A stretch of 64,000 bases of DNA from NCBI GenBank assembly GCA_028710525.1, contig JAQTTY010000002.1, positions 1 to 64,000 on the forward strand, read 5' to 3'. Source of the DNA: Gallionella sp. (GTDB lineage Bacteria; Pseudomonadota; Gammaproteobacteria; Burkholderiales; Gallionellaceae). The first letter of the stretch is position 1. Every line of letters starts with the position of its first letter. Below, piece after piece: positions 32,192-40,137 of the stretch. The notes under the pieces were generated by a model that was not told the origin of the DNA, did no database searches, and saw nothing but the letters and a program-made list of their open reading frames with translations. A program made the position numbers and the translations under genes.

Positions 32192-32929
32192 ATGAAGACG
32201 ATCGATATGAGCAGAGTAGGCCGATACGCCATCGTAGTCACACAGATGATGCTGTTGTGTGCGTGTAATACCCTCGCGCCCAGTACTACATCAAGTCATA
32301 CCGCTACCGATAAGCCAGCCAGTAATACCAAGCCTGCAGTCCCAGCTTCTGCCGTCGTAAGTGAACCTACCCTCAATGAGCACAATGTGATTCAGCCCAG
32401 TGCCGCAATCGCCAAAGCAGGCTTGGAAGTCAGCTATAACGTCAAACATATGACTTATGGCAAAGAGGACTTGATGCAACTCTCGCTGGTGTTCAGAAAC
32501 ACCAACAACACACCCCTTGCGGTTACACCTAAGGTGACCATCACCGATGGTAAGGGAGTAAATGTCCCTGTTTACTCCAAGCGAGTATTCGATAAGGTGG
32601 CGGCCAAGATGATCGCTGGTAGCAAGAAAGGTGCGAATAGCAATGCTATCCAAGAACAATTGGAATGGGATAAGGCGTTCTGGTTAGGTAAAAATTTCAC
32701 CATCCCTGCGGGGGGCATACAGATAGGAGGCTTGGTCTTCCACAATGCAGCACCTGTTTATCCGATGAAGTTGGTGGTGTCTAGCGATGGCCATGCCTAC
32801 CAATTCGCCATTAACGATCCTTCAGGTACTGCAGCCGCGGCACCGGAAAATAATAAAGCCAGCGAGTGTCACTCGCCGGCTCTGGGTACTGCTTTATACG
32901 TAGGCTCAGATCCCGCCTGCCGTAAATAA
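32192..32929 (+). CDS. Lipoprotein of unknown function
   Basis: A 245-residue lipoprotein: signal MKTIDMSRVGRYAIVVTQMMLLCAC with Cys at about 25 (LLCAC), a Ser/Thr/Pro-rich linker to about 60, then a beta-rich domain (LEVSYNVKHMTYGKEDLMQLSLVFRNTNNTPLAVTPKVTI) resembling an Ig-like or DUF-type domain, and a C-terminal pair of cysteines (SECHSPA...DPACRK). Start 32192 or 32207. The 130 bp before it are AT-rich and probably hold its promoter. Confidence 0.7.
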   Translation: MKTIDMSRVGRYAIVVTQMMLLCACNTLAPSTTSSHTATDKPASNTKPAVPASAVVSEPTLNEHNVIQPSAAIAKAGLEVSYNVKHMTYGKEDLMQLSLVFRNTNNTPLAVTPKVTITDGKGVNVPVYSKRVFDKVAAKMIAGSKKGANSNAIQEQLEWDKAFWLGKNFTIPAGGIQIGGLVFHNAAPVYPMKLVVSSDGHAYQFAINDPSGTAAAAPENNKASECHSPALGTALYVGSDPACRK

Positions 32930-32933
32930 AAAC

Positions 32934-33005
32934 TCAAACCTTGGGGGGTGGAGCCTTCTTGGGTTTCTTCTCTTCCTTGTTCTTGCGCTGTTGTCCTTTA
33001 GCCAT
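32934..33005 (-). CDS. Tiny Lys-rich protein, 23 aa
   Basis: MAKGQQRKNKEEKK followed by a PKKAPPP tail: 23 residues, very basic. A good AAGGAGAATGATC leader precedes the ATG. Similar short MAKGQ...NKE.KKPKK proteins occur across betaproteobacteria, as far as I recall, which supports it being a real gene. The function is not known; a ribosome- or nucleic-acid-associated role is a guess. Its stop lies 5 bp from the convergent lipoprotein gene's stop. Confidence 0.6.
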   Translation of the reverse strand: MAKGQQRKNKEEKKPKKAPPPKV

Positions 33006-33080
33006 GATCATTCTCCTTGTGTAGTGGCGCCGCTATCTTAATCTCGATTTAGGAAAAAGATAGTGCTTTCGTGCTGACTA

Positions 33081-34127
33081 TCAGTCGGATGTGATGAGGT
33101 CTTGCGCGACATCTGTCAAGGTTGCGGTAGAGAGGTCTTTCAGCGCCACATGTCGTGCATCGTCCAAGCGGGTGTAGTGTTTGCCCAATGCGCGTAGATA
33201 GCTGGGGTCGTAGTGGAATTCCAGCAACTCTTCCACTAGCGTGCCGAACTGTTGTGCTTCTACTAAAGCGATCCAATGTTCGATGCGTTTCTGTCCTTGG
33301 AACTGGTGCAGCATCTGCAACAACAACATGAGTTTTTGCGGTGCTTCTATCAGATGACGATAGTCCGTCTGTAACAAATCCAATCGTGCCGCGTTGGCAG
33401 TATCCATCATCACGCAAGCGCTGCTATGCATGACCTTATGCAGCGAACTGGGCAGTACGATGCGACCTATTTTGTTGCTCTCGGCTTCTACATAGACAGG
33501 ATGGCTGGCATCAAATCTTTGCAGCGTGCTGACCAGCTGTGTCTCGAACCATTTCTGAGTGGGCTGTGGCTGTTCGGGTAAGCCACCCAGAATAGAGCCA
33601 CGATGCTGCGCTAAACCTTCTAGGTCTAGTACCTGCGCGCCAGCCTCGCTCAGCGCAGCGAGCAAGCGACTCTTGCCTGAACCGGTCGCGCCACAGACTA
33701 CGCGGTAGTCATATTGCGCGGGCAGGGTCTCCAACTTCTCCAGTACGTCGCGGCGATAGCTCTTGTAGCCTCCTTCTAATTTGTGTGCCGCCCAACCGAC
33801 CTGTGCGAGGATGATGCTCATCGCACCACTGCGTTGTCCGCCGCGCCAGCAGTAGATGAGCGGTTTCCAGGATTTCGGATGGTCGTGAAAGACGGTTTCC
33901 AGATGATGCGCGATGTTCTTCGCCACCAGTGCGGCACCGACTTTGCGCGCCGCGAAGGGGGAGACCTGCTTGTACAGCGTGCCCACGGTGATGCGCTCTT
34001 CGTTGGAGAACACTGGGCAGTTTATCGCCCCGGGGATATGGTCATCGGCGAATTCAGCCGGGGTGCGCACGTCGATGATTTCGTCGAATTCGCCAAGCTG
34101 TGATAAGTTCGCTGTTCTAAATAACAT
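33081..34127 (-). CDS. mnmH: tRNA 2-selenouridine/geranyl-2-thiouridine synthase
   Basis: A 348-residue two-domain enzyme that replaces sulfur by selenium in the wobble 2-thiouridine of Lys, Glu and Gln tRNAs. Rhodanese domain (about 1-130) with the active Cys in IYCWRGGQRSG, then a P-loop domain with Walker A GATGSGKSRLL (about 148-158). It needs selenophosphate made by SelD, whose gene starts divergently only 17 bp away. This pairing shows that selenium is used here for tRNA modification; no selA/selB is in the window. Confidence 0.95.
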   Translation of the reverse strand: MLFRTANLSQLGEFDEIIDVRTPAEFADDHIPGAINCPVFSNEERITVGTLYKQVSPFAARKVGAALVAKNIAHHLETVFHDHPKSWKPLIYCWRGGQRSGAMSIILAQVGWAAHKLEGGYKSYRRDVLEKLETLPAQYDYRVVCGATGSGKSRLLAALSEAGAQVLDLEGLAQHRGSILGGLPEQPQPTQKWFETQLVSTLQRFDASHPVYVEAESNKIGRIVLPSSLHKVMHSSACVMMDTANAARLDLLQTDYRHLIEAPQKLMLLLQMLHQFQGQKRIEHWIALVEAQQFGTLVEELLEFHYDPSYLRALGKHYTRLDDARHVALKDLSTATLTDVAQDLITSD

Positions 34128-34144
34128 ACGCAGTGGAAATAAAG

Positions 34145-35185
34145 ATGGAAGAATTGAAATTGACCCGATTGTCGCACGGTGGCGGATGCGGCTGCAAAAT
34201 CTCTCCTGCTTTATTGCACGAGATATTGGGTGAGGCGCAGAAGAAGTTGCCTTTCCCCGATCTGTTGGTCGGCATCGAGAGCAGCGACGATGCGGCGGTG
34301 TATCGACTGAATGACACTCAGGCCATCATCGCCACCACAGATTTCTTTATGCCCATTGTTGATGATGGTTACGACTTTGGCCGCATCGCAGCGACCAATG
34401 CCTTGTCCGATGTCTATGCTATGGGTGGCACGCCTATCTTGGCACTCGCCATCGTCGGTATGCCTATCAACAAAATGTCGGTCGAGTCTATCCGCGCCAT
34501 CTTGCAGGGTGGCGAAGCGGTATGTCGTGATGCGGGCATCCCCATCGCTGGCGGACATTCCATCGATGCGCCCGAACCCATCTACGGTTTAGTGGCACTG
34601 GGTGTCGTGCATCCCGATCAGGTGAAGAAGAACAGCGCGGCTCGTGCGGGCGATGTGCTTATTTTGGGTAAAGGCTTGGGCGTAGGTGTGTTGGCAGCCG
34701 CGCTGAAAAAAGAGCTGCTCAATGCAGCGGGTTATCAGCAACTGATAGATACCACCACCAAACTCAATAAGGTCGGTAGCGCATTAGCGCCTATGCCTGC
34801 GGTGCATGCGCTCACTGATGTGACCGGCTTCGGTCTGCTCGGACATCTATTGGAGATGTGTCGTGGTGCTGGCTTAACGGCTGATGTCGTATTCGACCAA
34901 GTGCCGGTGTTATCTGAGGCATTGCCGCTCGCACAGCAAGGCATAGGCCCCGGCGCGATAGAGCGCAATATGGCCAGTTACGGACATGAGGTGGACTTTG
35001 CGGAACATGTGCCGGTCTGGCAACAGCGCTTGCTTGCTGATGCGCAGACCAGCGGCGGCCTATTGGTTGCAGTTGCGCCCGAGGCGGCAGATGAAGTGTT
35101 GCGTGCGTTTGCTGCCGCAGGTTTCACACAGGCTGCCGTGATCGGCCAGATGCGCGAAGGTGCCGGTAGGGTGGCGGTGCGCTAA
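34145..35185 (+). CDS. selD: Selenide, water dikinase (selenophosphate synthetase)
   Basis: A 346-residue AIR synthase-family enzyme. The N-terminal GGGCGCKISP holds the catalytic Cys/Lys (a Cys form, no in-frame TGA). ATTDFFMPIVDDGYDFGRIAATNALSDVYAMGG and the VTGFGLLGH region are typical. Start ATG 34145; an in-frame GTG lies at 34133. Divergent from mnmH, its product's user. With 17 bp or less between the start codons, each promoter must lie within the other gene. Confidence 0.95.
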   Translation: MEELKLTRLSHGGGCGCKISPALLHEILGEAQKKLPFPDLLVGIESSDDAAVYRLNDTQAIIATTDFFMPIVDDGYDFGRIAATNALSDVYAMGGTPILALAIVGMPINKMSVESIRAILQGGEAVCRDAGIPIAGGHSIDAPEPIYGLVALGVVHPDQVKKNSAARAGDVLILGKGLGVGVLAAALKKELLNAAGYQQLIDTTTKLNKVGSALAPMPAVHALTDVTGFGLLGHLLEMCRGAGLTADVVFDQVPVLSEALPLAQQGIGPGAIERNMASYGHEVDFAEHVPVWQQRLLADAQTSGGLLVAVAPEAADEVLRAFAAAGFTQAAVIGQMREGAGRVAVR

Positions 35186-35194
35186 GTTCTGTCG

Positions 35195-35638
35195 CTATTT
35201 CGCAGGATTAGTTTGGGCATAAAAGAAGTCGCGGTATTTCATGTCTTCGGTGAGCATGTGTTCGACTAGGGTGTGTTTAATCTTGAGTCCCGCATCGATT
35301 AACTCATATTCACTGCTATCGTCGAATTTGAAGCGATCGCAGATCTCGCTCAACACTTGCAATATCTGCGCATGTATCTGTGCGTGGATATGGGTCTCGG
35401 GATATTGCCACTCTTTGAATAACTGCTCCTCGCTGCTGAAGTGCTGTTGGGCATCGGTATAGATGGCGCTCATGGCGGCGCGGATGTCGGGCAAGGGCAT
35501 GCGCCACAAGATGCATTTGTTCAGCTCGTTGACGAGCTCTATAAAGTGCTGGTGCTGCGCGTCGATATCTGGAATACCCACACTCATGCTCTCGTCCCAG
35601 TCCAGCCGCCAAGGGCTCAGGTCAGACGCTGATGACAT
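35195..35638 (-). CDS. Bacteriohemerythrin
   Basis: A 147-residue four-helix non-heme diiron O2-binding protein. Ligand pattern present: W..DMSVGIPDIDAQHQHF (first His), HFSSEEQLFKEWQYPETHIHAQIHA (His, Glu, His), KHTLVEHMLTEDMKYRDF (His, His, Asp). Last gene of a five-gene overlapping operon (39982 to 35195); it overlaps the HD-GYP gene by 17 nt. It likely buffers O2 or signals oxygen/iron for the operon's sensors. Confidence 0.92.
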   Translation of the reverse strand: MSSASDLSPWRLDWDESMSVGIPDIDAQHQHFIELVNELNKCILWRMPLPDIRAAMSAIYTDAQQHFSSEEQLFKEWQYPETHIHAQIHAQILQVLSEICDRFKFDDSSEYELIDAGLKIKHTLVEHMLTEDMKYRDFFYAQTNPAK

Positions 35639-36638
35639 AGCTCTTCTCTTTGAATAGTTTGTTACAGGCGTCGACTACGGCGCTCTCATAGACGGTGCCT
35701 CGGCCGCGATCTATTTCTTCTAATGCCGCTGCCACACCTAGTCCGGGACGATAGGGGCGATGTGAGGCGATGGCTTCGACCACGTCCGCTACGGCTAAAA
35801 TTTTTGCTTCTATGATGATCTGGTCGCCGTGCAATGCCTGCGGATAGCCGCTACCATCCAAACGTTCGTGATGTTGCAAGATCATCAGAGCGATAGGCCA
35901 GGGGAAATCCCCGTTCTTCAAGATCTCGTAACCGGCCATAGCGTGTTGTTGAATCATTTGGTATTCGATGGGTGATAAGCGTCCCGGTTTGCTGAGGATT
36001 TCAGCGGGCACGCGTATCTTGCCGATGTCATGGATCATGCCGCCCAGTCTTATGCCCTCCACCACATTCTCAGGCAACTCCATCTCTTTGGCGATGCTCA
36101 CCGCTAGATTGGCGACGCGGCGCTGATGTCCGGCGGTATAAGGGTCGCGCATCTCGACGATAGAAGCCAGTGCGGCGACAAAGTCCACCAGACTATCTTT
36201 CAGTCTGCGCTCACTTTCCAGCAGCTTAAGTTCGGTATCGCGGCGCTCTCTGGCGAGCTTGGCAGCTGTGAGTGCATGATTGAGCGCCTCGGGTAAGCGT
36301 GCCAATCTATCTTTGAGAATGTAATCTTGCGCGCCGCCTTTCATGAGCTGTACCGCTTTGACTTCGCCTATGGTGCCGGTAACGATGATTACTGGGATTT
36401 GTGGGGCGACAGCCCGAACATGGGCCAGCGCCTCGCTACCGTTATAGGTGGGGAGGTTGTAGTCGGCCAATATCACATGTGGCTGGAACTCGCGTACTTG
36501 GGTGTGAAAGTCGGGCTCGGTGTCCACACAGCGCCATTCAAGATCCAAGCCGCTACGCCGCAGCACATCGAGCTGCAGTTCGGCGTCGCTAGGGGTGTCC
36601 TCTAGAGAGAGCACACGGATCTTGTGGTCGGGATTCAT
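35622..36638 (-). CDS. Response regulator with HD-GYP c-di-GMP phosphodiesterase domain
   Basis: A 338-residue protein. REC about 8-125 ([13 protein letters not shown] phosphoacceptor Asp), then HD-GYP about 160-330 with HDIGKIRVP and [19 protein letters not shown], the metal-binding and GYP residues of active c-di-GMP phosphodiesterases. Its ATG overlaps the stop of the preceding response regulator (4 nt) and its end overlaps the hemerythrin start. It lowers c-di-GMP as the output of the kinase encoded two genes upstream. Confidence 0.93.
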   Translation of the reverse strand: MNPDHKIRVLSLEDTPSDAELQLDVLRRSGLDLEWRCVDTEPDFHTQVREFQPHVILADYNLPTYNGSEALAHVRAVAPQIPVIIVTGTIGEVKAVQLMKGGAQDYILKDRLARLPEALNHALTAAKLARERRDTELKLLESERRLKDSLVDFVAALASIVEMRDPYTAGHQRRVANLAVSIAKEMELPENVVEGIRLGGMIHDIGKIRVPAEILSKPGRLSPIEYQMIQQHAMAGYEILKNGDFPWPIALMILQHHERLDGSGYPQALHGDQIIIEAKILAVADVVEAIASHRPYRPGLGVAAALEEIDRGRGTVYESAVVDACNKLFKEKSYVISV

Positions 36639-37087
36639 TTTTGGACCGGAGGATGATTGAGGAACACCCAGTACATGCCCAATTGCGCCACTTGCTCCAT
36701 AAACTCATCGAATTCGACCGGCTTGGTAATGAAGCTGTTGGCACCTAAATCATACGCACTGACGATGTCGCGTTCTTCCTTGGAGGAAGTGAGCACGACC
36801 ACGGGCATACACTTGGTCTGATCGTGAGTACGTATCGCACGCAGTACTTCTATGCCATCAACTTTGGGGAGCTTTAGGTCCAGTAGAACGACCTTGGGAA
36901 TGTCTTTGCCGTTGCGTGTCGCATAGGGGCCGGTGCAGAACAGATAATCCAAGGCCTCTTGGCCATCTTTTACCCAGTGCACGGTATTGCTTAGATTGTG
37001 TTTCTTGAAGGCACGCAATGTCAGTTCTGCGTCGGTCGGATTGTCTTCGACCAGTAACACGGTTGGTACGGGATGTATCTCAGTCAT
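36635..37087 (-). CDS. Single-domain response regulator (Rcp1/CheY-like)
   Basis: A 150-residue stand-alone receiver starting [19 protein letters not shown], phosphoacceptor in [13 protein letters not shown], conserved Thr/Ser (VVLTSSKEE) and Lys (FITKPVEF). This subtype (with [16 protein letters not shown]) pairs with phytochrome-type kinases. AAGGAGCCTCATC precedes the ATG, which sits 8 nt inside the kinase gene. It probably relays phosphate from the kinase to the HD-GYP regulator next door. Confidence 0.92.
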   Translation of the reverse strand: MTEIHPVPTVLLVEDNPTDAELTLRAFKKHNLSNTVHWVKDGQEALDYLFCTGPYATRNGKDIPKVVLLDLKLPKVDGIEVLRAIRTHDQTKCMPVVVLTSSKEERDIVSAYDLGANSFITKPVEFDEFMEQVAQLGMYWVFLNHPPVQK

Positions 37088-38978
37088 GATGAGGCTCCTT
37101 GTCTGGGATGGAAAAATAGAAGGTCGCGCCTTTGCCGAGTTCAGCTTCGGCCCAGATGCGTCCGCCGTGACGGTTGATGATACGTTTGGCAATCGCCAAG
37201 CCTATGCCGGTGCCGGGAAACTCGTTGATACCGTGCAGTCTTTGGAATACGCCGAAAAGTTTGTCCGCATATTTCATATCGAATCCCACGCCGTTATCGC
37301 GCACATGGAAGATAGTCTCGCCCCCGTCTGTCTGCATGCCGATTTCGACCTTAGGCTCTACGTTTTTGCCGCAGAACTTTATCGCGTTGGCAATAAGGTT
37401 TTCCCATACTTGATGTAGCAGGGCAGGATCGCCATGCACTCGGGATAATAAGTCTATCGTGACTGTGACGTTGTTCTCGGTACCCATACTATTCAGTTCA
37501 TCTAAGACCTTGTGTGCCATGGCATCCATGTCGACTTCCTGTGTCTTCAACTCCACCCTTCCTGCGCGAGAGAAGTGCAGGATGTCATCTATCAATGTGG
37601 CCATTCGTACCGTATTGGAACGCACCACATTGAGCAGGCGTTGACCCTCCTCGTCCAACTTGTCCGCATAGTCTTCGAGCAGGATGTTGGAGAAGCCATC
37701 AATGGCGCGCAACGGGGTGCGCAGATCGTGTGAAACCGAGTAACTGAACCCTTCCAGATCGGCGTTGGCTTGGAGGATGGCGTCGCTGATCTTCTTCTTT
37801 TCGGTGACATCTTGGAAAGCTCCGTTCAGTCGTATCACTTTACCATCCTGTAGTGTGGCATTACCCAGCGAACGTACCCAGCGGTGCCTGCCTAGGCTCG
37901 TGATAATTGGGAGTTCCAAATCCCAAGGTGAGCCATCCTTGATGGCTGCATCGATAGCCGCTTGGATGACGGGTCTGCCTTCCGGTGCATAGTATTCGAT
38001 GGTATCTGCCAAGCCGAGGGGGGTGTCCGGGTTCAGTTCGTGTATACGATAGACTTCGTTGGTCCAGCTCAGGCTATTTTTTATCAGATCAACTTCCCAT
38101 CCGCCCACATGTGCGATATCCGCCATTTGTTGCAGTATCTCGGTCTGCCGTTCCGATAGTGCCTTTACATATTCTTGCACCTTGGCTGAGAGTGCATGGA
38201 AGTTGCGCGCTAGATTGCCTATTTCATCGTTTCTGTCCAACTCGTTCAGCTGAGGGAATACGTCAGCATCAACGTCATATCGAGAAATCGCATTGGTCAG
38301 GTTGCGCAAAGGTCGCACGATATCTAGCGTCTGATAGATGGTGAATGCAACGATAATCAACAGTAATAAGGCGATGAACTGGTAGAGCATCGTGCTAGCA
38401 TCCTCTATCACTCGTTTGGAGTAATCTAACGCGATTTGTCTAGCGATGATGTGATATTGCATCAGATCGTCGAGTGATGCATGCACCATACGCATCTTGC
38501 GCGCCACGAGTTCGATGGCTTTTTGCTGCATGACCGTATCATGTGCATCTATCGCCGCGACTAATGCCAAATAGGCATCTGTAAGTCCGGTACGTGCCAG
38601 TGCGAAATTTGCCAGCACGCTGTCATCCATCGCACTGTCTTCGTATCCTTCTTTGTTCAAACTTTCTAAGTCCTTATCATTTAAGGATTGCTCTAGTTGC
38701 TTGAACAGAGTGTTGATATGGGCATCCCCGTTCATAATCTTTTGTGCCGTGAGCGGACTGGGCCTAGCGAAGTGTTCCAGCACTACGGTCCAGCGATCTT
38801 GGGTTAGCAGCAGTAACTCCTTGGTAATCTCTACTGCTTGTTGATGGCGTTGGTTGTGCAGTGTGATGTCGTGATCAATATGAGTAGCGTAGCGCTGGAA
38901 AGTGAAGAGCCCACCACTGATCAACAGGATGAATAGGAACCAAGGACCGATCAGTCTGGCAGACAGGCTTAGTCTCAT
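37080..38978 (-). CDS. Sensor histidine kinase (TM-HAMP-PAS-HisKA-HATPase)
   Basis: A 632-residue kinase. TM1 about 10-28, periplasmic helical sensor to about 200, TM2 about 204-224, HAMP ([15 protein letters not shown]), PAS about 290-400, His[21 protein letters not shown] of the phytochrome-like subgroup, HATPase with N box, DNGVGFD and [12 protein letters not shown]. Coupled by ATGA overlap to the substrate-binding-protein gene upstream and to the single-domain regulator downstream; so the binding protein probably delivers the signal. Confidence 0.92.
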   Translation of the reverse strand: MRLSLSARLIGPWFLFILLISGGLFTFQRYATHIDHDITLHNQRHQQAVEITKELLLLTQDRWTVVLEHFARPSPLTAQKIMNGDAHINTLFKQLEQSLNDKDLESLNKEGYEDSAMDDSVLANFALARTGLTDAYLALVAAIDAHDTVMQQKAIELVARKMRMVHASLDDLMQYHIIARQIALDYSKRVIEDASTMLYQFIALLLLIIVAFTIYQTLDIVRPLRNLTNAISRYDVDADVFPQLNELDRNDEIGNLARNFHALSAKVQEYVKALSERQTEILQQMADIAHVGGWEVDLIKNSLSWTNEVYRIHELNPDTPLGLADTIEYYAPEGRPVIQAAIDAAIKDGSPWDLELPIITSLGRHRWVRSLGNATLQDGKVIRLNGAFQDVTEKKKISDAILQANADLEGFSYSVSHDLRTPLRAIDGFSNILLEDYADKLDEEGQRLLNVVRSNTVRMATLIDDILHFSRAGRVELKTQEVDMDAMAHKVLDELNSMGTENNVTVTIDLLSRVHGDPALLHQVWENLIANAIKFCGKNVEPKVEIGMQTDGGETIFHVRDNGVGFDMKYADKLFGVFQRLHGINEFPGTGIGLAIAKRIINRHGGRIWAEAELGKGATFYFSIPDKEPHHD

Positions 38979-39982
38979 TGTCTATCCTCCCTAATCAGTA
39001 CCGATTGCGGACGTGCTGCCTTTAGAAAGTCACTTGCTAGTAGGTTTTCTAGGGAAGCAGTAGCTTGGGGCGCTTTGCCATGCCGGTACAACCACTCTGC
39101 TTCCATATCCATGGATTGGACTAAGGCATTGTCTAGCCGTAGTTGCAACTGGATGTTGTTCCATACTTGACGGTCATCGTCAGTCGCGGGGCGCTGCCAA
39201 TGGCGCATGGCAAGCGCCAAGGCCAAGTCTGGATGGGTGTCGATATAACGCTCTGCCTTTACCATCGCGCGCATCAAACGATATAAGGATTCCGACCTTT
39301 GTGTGACGAACTGCTGGGTGGTGACCAATATGCTGATTTCGCTATACATGGATGAGTCGAACAGGAGGGTGCTGCCGGCAGGGGAGAGGCTTTGCGCCTT
39401 ACCCACAAAAGGCCAGCGCGTCATCACCGCTGCAACTTTCCCAGTCGCTAATGCGGCGGGTGTGTCGGCATGGGGCATGTCGATGAGGGTGACTTGATCT
39501 GACTTTACGTCGTCATCCTCAAGCAATCTATTCAGTAAGGTGGCTTGATAGGTGCCGAAAGTCACTCCTATCCGTTTACCCTTAAGATCCTTCATTTTTT
39601 CGACGCCCAAGTCGCGACGCACCACGACGGCAGAGTTCTTGTTGCTACGGTGTAGGGTAGAGAGGATGCGCACTGGTGCGCCGTTCAATGCAGCAATTAC
39701 CACTGGAGTTTGATAGACCGTGGCGATATCGGCTTTACCATCCAGCACGGATTGCAGCGCATTTTTGCCTGAGGAGTGCCGCTGATAGCTAACGTTTAGA
39801 CCTTCATCCTTTAAGTAGCCCTGAGTGTCAGCGATATAGAGTATAGAGAAGACAATCTGGTCTGCGTCCGCAATGACTATCTGTTCGGTGGTGGTGGGGG
39901 ATTGCTTGTTGAACGAGACATAGCCCACCATTGCCAGTAGTAGGCAAGACAGAATGATATATCTGTATAAACGCTTATTCAT
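38975..39982 (-). CDS. Periplasmic substrate-binding protein (SsuA/NMT1-like), sensor partner
   Basis: A 335-residue protein of the ABC-type binding-protein fold (NMT1/SsuA group): N-terminal membrane anchor or signal (YRYIILSCLLLAMVGYVSF), then VIADADQIVFSILYIADTQGYLKDEGLNV, HSSGKNALQSVLDGKADIA, LKGKRIGVTFGTYQATLLNRLL. No permease or ATPase genes are nearby; instead it starts an operon of kinase, two regulators and hemerythrin. It therefore most likely senses a small molecule rather than imports it. Ligand unknown. Confidence 0.88.
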   Translation of the reverse strand: MNKRLYRYIILSCLLLAMVGYVSFNKQSPTTTEQIVIADADQIVFSILYIADTQGYLKDEGLNVSYQRHSSGKNALQSVLDGKADIATVYQTPVVIAALNGAPVRILSTLHRSNKNSAVVVRRDLGVEKMKDLKGKRIGVTFGTYQATLLNRLLEDDDVKSDQVTLIDMPHADTPAALATGKVAAVMTRWPFVGKAQSLSPAGSTLLFDSSMYSEISILVTTQQFVTQRSESLYRLMRAMVKAERYIDTHPDLALALAMRHWQRPATDDDRQVWNNIQLQLRLDNALVQSMDMEAEWLYRHGKAPQATASLENLLASDFLKAARPQSVLIREDRQ

Positions 39983-40137
39983 ATCCTATGAAGCTAGGCT
40001 TCCCCCTTATGACATTGGGTGCAGGTCTGACTATAAGCTCCAGCGCCTAACGCTTAACAGTGAAGTAAGCAGCAAAAGAGGCGCTTATCCCTGTTATCGG
40101 CACAGTTAAGAAAAACATGAGGGGCGCAAGGTGGAAA

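Noticed and set aside
34170-34200. Selenocysteine in SelD
   Set aside because: The catalytic site reads GGGCGCK with ordinary Cys codons and no in-frame TGA.
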